37,157 nt of DNA. Origin: Prevotella sp. (lineage in GTDB: Bacteria > Bacteroidota > Bacteroidia > Bacteroidales > Bacteroidaceae). Positions 33,297 through 37,157 of this stretch are shown here, piece after piece; within the stretch, counting starts at the first letter, position 1; each line of letters opens with the position of its first letter. The translations under genes were made by a program, and so were the position numbers. Under the pieces are notes generated by a model. The model ran no database searches and was not told the DNA's origin. It saw only the letters and a program-made list of their open reading frames with translations. The DNA lies in NCBI GenBank assembly GCA_024684515.1, contig JAIKWS010000045.1, positions 1-37,157 of the forward strand. Direction: 5' to 3'.

Positions 33297-34312
33297 GGTA
33301 GATCGGCATAGCGCTTGCGGCCTTTCAGATAGTACTGCCAGAGTAGCGAGAACTTCCGCTGCTCTGGTATTTCTTTTTCCGTGCGACGTTGCTGTATCTC
33401 ATCCCTATCGCTCCTGAAGTCATCACGCCAACGCTTGAAAGCCCTACGTGCACGATAGACGGCACGAAAATCACCCACATTACCCTTCAGTAGCAACATC
33501 TGCCACGCTGCCACGTAGTCGAGCCACCATCGCCAGCGCATGACATAACGCAGCTCATTGGCATCCAGACATTTGTAGAGCATTGTCAGATTATTGCGGA
33601 AGTTGAGGAAGGTCTTCATGGGATTGGACTTGGGTAACGTTCCACCTCCCACATGATAGACCTTGCTTTCAGGCAGACAATAGATGTGATAGCCACGCAG
33701 TCGCATGCGCCAGCAGAAGTCAATCTCCTCACAGTGCGCAAAGAATCGACCATCCAGCCCCCCTACATCTTTATATATATGCGCACGCACGAGCAGGGCT
33801 GCCCCTGTAGCCCATAGCACGCTGCACGGCTCGTCATACTGCCCTGAGTCCTGCTCTATGGTATCGAAGATGCGTCCACGACAGAAGGGATAGCCATAAC
33901 GGTCGATGAAACCGCCACAGGCTCCTGCATACTCGTAGCTGTCGCGACGGGCTATGCTGAGCAGCTTGGGCTGGCAAGCAGCCACATCAGTATGCGAATC
34001 CATAAAACGGAGTAGAGGTGTCAGCCAATGGGGTGTCACCTCGATATCGCTGTTGAGCAATAGATAGTACTCAGCATCGATCTGAGCCAGCGACTTATTA
34101 TAGCCATCGGCAAAGCCCCAGTTGCGGTCCAGTTCAATGATACGGACAGCAGGAAACTGCTCTCGCAACAACTGGAGGCTGTCGTCAGTCGAAGCATTGT
34201 CAGCAACATATACAGTGGCTTCGTCGAGCGAATAATGTAACACGCTAGGCAGGTACTGGCGGAGCATCGCAGCCCCATTCCAGTTCAGAATGACTATGGC
34301 AAGTTTTTCCAT
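33293..34312 (-). CDS. family 2 glycosyltransferase
   Basis: The 339-residue enzyme has a GT-A fold and would transfer a sugar from a nucleotide-sugar donor, probably for surface polysaccharide. Key segments are VILNWNGAAML at the start, VADNASTDDS, the metal-binding NSD at 87-89 (LLLNSDIEV), and FFAHCEEIDFCWRMRLRGY carrying the probable catalytic acidic residues. A Trp/Arg-rich C-terminal amphipathic region (about 270-339, RRAFKRWRDDF) suggests membrane association. It resembles rhamnosyltransferase-like GT2 proteins, but the sugar is not predictable. It lies 9 bp downstream of mtaB, in one operon. Confidence 0.9.
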   Translation of the reverse strand: MEKLAIVILNWNGAAMLRQYLPSVLHYSLDEATVYVADNASTDDSLQLLREQFPAVRIIELDRNWGFADGYNKSLAQIDAEYYLLLNSDIEVTPHWLTPLLRFMDSHTDVAACQPKLLSIARRDSYEYAGACGGFIDRYGYPFCRGRIFDTIEQDSGQYDEPCSVLWATGAALLVRAHIYKDVGGLDGRFFAHCEEIDFCWRMRLRGYHIYCLPESKVYHVGGGTLPKSNPMKTFLNFRNNLTMLYKCLDANELRYVMRWRWWLDYVAAWQMLLLKGNVGDFRAVYRARRAFKRWRDDFRSDRDEIQQRRTEKEIPEQRKFSLLWQYYLKGRKRYADLP

Positions 34313-34321
34313 ACGACTAGT

Positions 34322-35653
34322 TTATATAAGATGTGCAGTCAGGGCACTCTTGTCATGATTGAAATCGCCCAGACTAACCATCATCAACTGGTTATCATAA
34401 TTAGGACAGGCATCGGCTGCCGACAGTGCTACACGGAGATAATTGCGTGTAAAGCCATGCATGTCACGTCCCCGACTGGCTCTCTCAAATAGCACCTCGG
34501 CCTGTTGGCCAATATGCTGGGCATAGAAAGCTTGCGTCTTTGCATCAGAGAGTTGCAGCAGCCGCTTGCTTCGCTGTTTCTTGTCCTTCTCCGACACCAC
34601 ATAGGGTATATGCAACGCAGAGGTACCAGGACGTTCGCTATAGGGGAACACATGGAGCTGGGTGACAGGCAACTGCTGAAGCAGATCGTAAGTCTGTTCA
34701 AAATACTCCTCAGTCTCGCCACGACATCCCACCATCACATCAACACCTATAAAGGCATCGGGCATTAGTTCCTTCACACGCAGGATCTTGTCAGTAAAGA
34801 GCTGACTGTCATAATGGCGGTGCATCAGTCGCAGCACTTCGTCGCTGCCACTCTGAAGGGGGATATGAAAATGTGGCATGAAGGCACGACTCTTTGCACA
34901 GTAGCTGATAAGCTCGTCAGTAAGCAGATCCGGTTCTAGGCTACTGATACGATAACGGCTGACACCCTCCACCTCATCAAGGGCTTTCACTAGTTGTAGA
35001 AAACTCTCACCTGTCGTCTTGCCGAAATCACCAATGTTCACTCCCGTCAGCACAATTTCCTTTCCACCTTGAGTAACAGCCCTACGGGCCTGTTCTACTA
35101 GCGAGGCTATAGAAGGATTGCGGCTGAAACCACGTGCATAGGGAATGGTGCAGTAAGTACAGAAATAGTCGCAGCCATCCTGTACCTTCAGGAAGAAACG
35201 GGTGCGATTGCCACGTGAACAGCTATGTGCGAACGAGGTGATGTCCTTCGTCTTCTGAGCATGAAAGACAGGGGTACTGCTTCGATTCACGAAGGCATCG
35301 CTAAGATACTGTATCAACGTGGCCTTCTCGTTGGAACCCAGCACCAAGTCAACCCCCTCTATCTGACTGACCGTCTCTGCCTCTAGCTGAGCATAACACC
35401 CCGTCACCACCACGAAAGCTCCAGGATGCTGACGAACCATGCGGTGAATGGCCTGACGGCACTTATGGTCTGCCACATCGGTAACAGAACAGGTATTGAT
35501 GAGGCAAATATCAGCCCGTTCACCCTTGGCAGCCGTCCTCACACCCATCTGCTGAAGCATCTCACCAAAGGTAGACGTTTCTGAGAAATTGAGCTTACAG
35601 CCCAGGGTGAAATAAGCTGCTGTCTTGCCCTGAAAAGCAGAAGTATCAATCAT
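34322..35653 (-). CDS. mtaB: tRNA t6A37 methylthiotransferase
   Basis: MtaB adds a methylthio group to t6A at position 37 of ANN-decoding tRNAs. The 443-residue protein has the UPF0004 N-terminal domain with the three Cys ligands of the auxiliary iron-sulfur cluster: Cys19 (LGCKLN), Cys55 (NTCSV) and Cys86 (TGCYAQ). The radical-SAM motif CDYFCTYC follows at 161-168, and a C-terminal TRAM-like region covers about 375-440. The LGCKLN and CTIPYARG sequences point to MtaB rather than MiaB or RimO. It is the first gene of a two-gene operon with the GT2 gene. Confidence 0.93.
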   Translation of the reverse strand: MIDTSAFQGKTAAYFTLGCKLNFSETSTFGEMLQQMGVRTAAKGERADICLINTCSVTDVADHKCRQAIHRMVRQHPGAFVVVTGCYAQLEAETVSQIEGVDLVLGSNEKATLIQYLSDAFVNRSSTPVFHAQKTKDITSFAHSCSRGNRTRFFLKVQDGCDYFCTYCTIPYARGFSRNPSIASLVEQARRAVTQGGKEIVLTGVNIGDFGKTTGESFLQLVKALDEVEGVSRYRISSLEPDLLTDELISYCAKSRAFMPHFHIPLQSGSDEVLRLMHRHYDSQLFTDKILRVKELMPDAFIGVDVMVGCRGETEEYFEQTYDLLQQLPVTQLHVFPYSERPGTSALHIPYVVSEKDKKQRSKRLLQLSDAKTQAFYAQHIGQQAEVLFERASRGRDMHGFTRNYLRVALSAADACPNYDNQLMMVSLGDFNHDKSALTAHLI

Positions 35654-35681
35654 AGAACCAACTTATTGATGTTTACGAGGT

Positions 35682-35806
35682 GCAAAGATACTAAAAGTTG
35701 AGAGCAGAACAAAACAAATTCCTTTGTTTTTTATGCCGGGACGGTGTATCCTCGCCAATTTTCATTGGCAAAGATGCTAAAAGCTGAGAGCTGAACAAAA
35801 CAAATT
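35682..35806. repeat. 39-bp direct repeat covering the mtaB promoter
   Basis: GCAAAGATACTAAAAGTTGA and the following bases at 35682-35720 recur at 35768-35806 with three substitutions. In the second copy the -7 box has lost its leading T (CATCTTTG). Confidence 0.8.
35683..35713 (-). promoter_or_regulatory. mtaB promoter
   Basis: On the minus strand TTTG (35713-35710), a 19-nt spacer, then TATCTTTG (35690-35683), 30 bp before the start codon. Confidence 0.75.
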
Positions 35807-35844
35807 TTGGTAATAAAATAGAAGTTGACCCAACTTTTTTATAA

Positions 35845-36066
35845 TTCCTTGGAATCCTCACGATTCTGAGGAATTATTTTTGTATTCATATTTTATCATA
35901 TATTGATAGTAAATTCAACTCTGATGAAAAGTTCAAGCAAGCTATCATCGAATCTCGTTGGTCTGATGGTGATGTCGTATGCCCCTATTGTGGTGGTCAT
36001 CATTGTCTCATTCGCAAGGATGGTAAGTTCCGTTGCAAGCACTGTGGAAAGGACTTAGTGGCTTGA
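35845..36066 (+). pseudogene. fragment of an IS1595-type transposase (zinc-ribbon domain)
   Basis: An open frame without a usable start codon ends at TGA 36064-36066. It contains KFKQAIIESRWSDGDVVCPY followed by a second Cys pair (CKHCGK), the paired CxxC zinc ribbon typical of the N-terminus of IS1595-family transposases (Zn_Tnp_IS1595). The conserved order is (E/S)xRWxDGxxCPxC, then G-K-F-R-C-xx-C. The DDE catalytic domain is absent, so this is a remnant. Imperfect inverted ends GAAGTTGACCCAAC (35821-35834) and GTGCCAACTTC (from about 36147) suggest a deleted element of about 340 bp. Confidence 0.7.
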
Positions 36067-36100
36067 GATTAGAGTTGGCCTTATGATTGTCTAAGAGACG

Positions 36101-36130
36101 AATTAGCAGTCAAATCAATGACTGCTAATT
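36101..36130. repeat. perfect 12-bp hairpin inside the IS remnant
   Basis: AATTAGCAGTCA (36101-36112) and TGACTGCTAATT (36119-36130) have a 6-nt loop, followed by TTCTT. It could terminate the remnant's transcript. Confidence 0.65.
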
Positions 36131-36321
36131 TCTTATGGTTATTTGTGCCAACTTCAATATCATTGTCTAAATGAAAATCAAGCATTTTTAAAATGTAAAA
36201 TATTTTCAAAAGGCAATTTTGTGATATCCATAAAAATTGTAAAGATTATTTATCAAACACATTGAAGACTTTCCTATTCGTTTGACAATCAAGCTATTAA
36301 GCCTTCTCCACATCCATCATA

Positions 36322-36516
36322 TCACCCCCAACACGGTTTGGGCGAGGGAGCAGCAGGAGACTGCACATGTTCCACCATTAGCCTGAATAATTCATAGAGC
36401 CTTCCATTGACGGGATTCTTCCCTGTTTCTGCTCTTGCGAGTCACACATGTTGCCTGCAAGCAGTAATCCACCATTAGAGGATATGTCAGGGGCATCAAA
36501 ATCAATACGGATTTTC
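36322..36516 (-). pseudogene. decayed transposase remnant, probably IS1380 family
   Basis: On the minus strand a frame reads KIRIDFDAPDISSNGGLLLA with a stop just before it. This resembles the conserved N-terminal (I/V)xFDxPxxSSxGGLLL of IS1380-type transposases. About 30 codons later the frame shifts, and another frame (KNPVNGRLYELFRLMVEHVQ) continues to a TGA at 36322. Stops and the shift show it is dead. Confidence 0.45.
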
Positions 36517-36632
36517 TAGTCAGAAACAATTTCAGGGAGAGAAGCATTTCTCTTGGCAATTACGGATCGAAGCTATAGACCGCCTTTCATCGCCGCCCGT
36601 TTGTCTGTTCATTTGCAGACGGAATCCGGATC

Positions 36633-36794
36633 ATGTGTTGCAGTGTTGCAGTGTTGCAGTTCCAAAATAGATTGTACAAAAGTCAAAGATTAATTCTATA
36701 TTTATATTTATATATATAAATATAAATATAGGTATATTTTCAGGGGGTGGGAATAGCCTTAAGAGAACTGCAACACTGCAACGCTGCAACGCCT
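36633..36794. repeat. concentric imperfect palindrome of about 156 bp
   Basis: Three TGTTGCAG units (36636-36659) are mirrored by inverted units at 36768-36791. Midway lies a perfect 36-bp A/T palindrome (36696-36731). The outer arms, taken as 36636-36661 and 36766-36791 (two mismatches in 26), and the inner palindrome have exactly the same centre, 36713.5. The bases between arm and core do not pair. Confidence 0.85.
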
Positions 36795-36930
36795 GAGAGA
36801 TAGAGCAAACGGCTGGGGGTGGCAAGTCTCAAAAAAACTTCTGGGAGATAATTGTGATTAAATTTAGAAATACGCACTCTAAAATAGAAGGTGCAATTCA
36901 GCACTCCGAACCACCCGGGGGATTTGCTGG

Positions 36931-37157
36931 ATGTGTTGCAGTGTTGCAGTGTTGCAGTTCCAAAATAGATTGTACGAAGGTTAAAAATTTAGTCTATCAA
37001 TTCTGAAGTCCGAACTACCGGGAAATTTTTGCTGCATGTGTTGCACTGTTGCAGTGTTGCAGTTCCAAAATAGATTGTACGAAGGTTAAAAATTAAGTCT
37101 ATCAATTCTGCAGTCCGAACTACCGGGGAATTTTTGCTGCATGTGTTGCACTGTTGC
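36931..37157. repeat. 105-bp tandem repeat array running off the window
   Basis: Units start at 36931, 37036 and 37141, exactly 105 bp apart; the third is cut by the window end. Each opens with ATGTGTTGCA and further TGTTGCAG units, then CCAAAATAGATTGTAC. A diverged unit seems to precede the array (about 36868-36930). The 45-bp opening core also occurs at 36633-36677. No open frame of note is present. Confidence 0.9.

Noticed and set aside
36931..37157. CRISPR array in the 105-bp repeats
   Set aside because: The whole 105-bp unit is repeated, including what would be the spacer.

Overview
The window looks like the chromosome of a Bacteroidales bacterium, most likely Prevotella or a close relative. 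Several signals agree. Promoters have the Bacteroidetes form TTTG-N19/20-TAnnTTTG. The primary sigma factor has the short Bacteroidetes N-terminus starting [15 protein letters not shown]. There is a 'smalltalk' small protein behind an HU-HIG gene, a type IX secretion plug-family protein, a GldB-like lipoprotein and a DUF4861 protein. Shine-Dalgarno sequences are weak or absent. Identifications come from reading motifs, not from database searches.

Layout. 1-1500: the 3' end of an HU-HIG DNA-binding protein, a smalltalk gene, a terminator, an 18-bp tandem repeat, then tRNA-Thr(CGT) and tRNA-Gly(CCC). 1600-7600: rpoD with a coupled small secreted protein, a DegP/HtrA protease, RNase P RNA, and an operon of an AAA ATPase-CYTH fusion followed by pheS. 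7600-10800: a repeat-rich AT-rich gap, a FadL/OmpP1-type outer-membrane protein and a secreted Trp/Tyr- and Gly-rich protein. 10900-15600: prmA, a large MscS-type channel and radA. 15600-16150: two adjacent 22-bp tandem repeat arrays. 16114-27719: one transcription unit of seven genes with a textbook promoter at one end and a strong terminator at the other. 27737-28112: tRNA-Ser(GCT) and two identical tRNA-Glu(CTC). 28400-35700: a two-domain Rid/chorismatase-like protein, a T9SS plug-family protein, a possible MITE, a GldB-like lipoprotein, a DUF4861 protein, and mtaB with a GT2 glycosyltransferase. 35700-37157: decayed IS1595-like and IS1380-like transposase pieces, a concentric 156-bp palindrome and a 105-bp tandem array running off the window.

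The most interesting region is 16.1-27.7 kb. It encodes a SrfB-like actin/Hsp70-fold ATPase, a SrfC-like large P-loop NTPase, a membrane-anchored subtilisin with an intact catalytic triad, a protein that looks like a P-loop-less GTPase, a tail-anchored protein, a DUF1294 membrane protein and an N-anchored protein with a YfaP/DUF2135-type domain. The tight spacing, one 4-bp start/stop overlap and shared ends suggest the genes act together. The predicted topology puts two NTPases and two adaptor-like proteins inside the cell, and a protease and a beta-domain protein outside the inner membrane. I know of no described system with this composition; its function is unknown.
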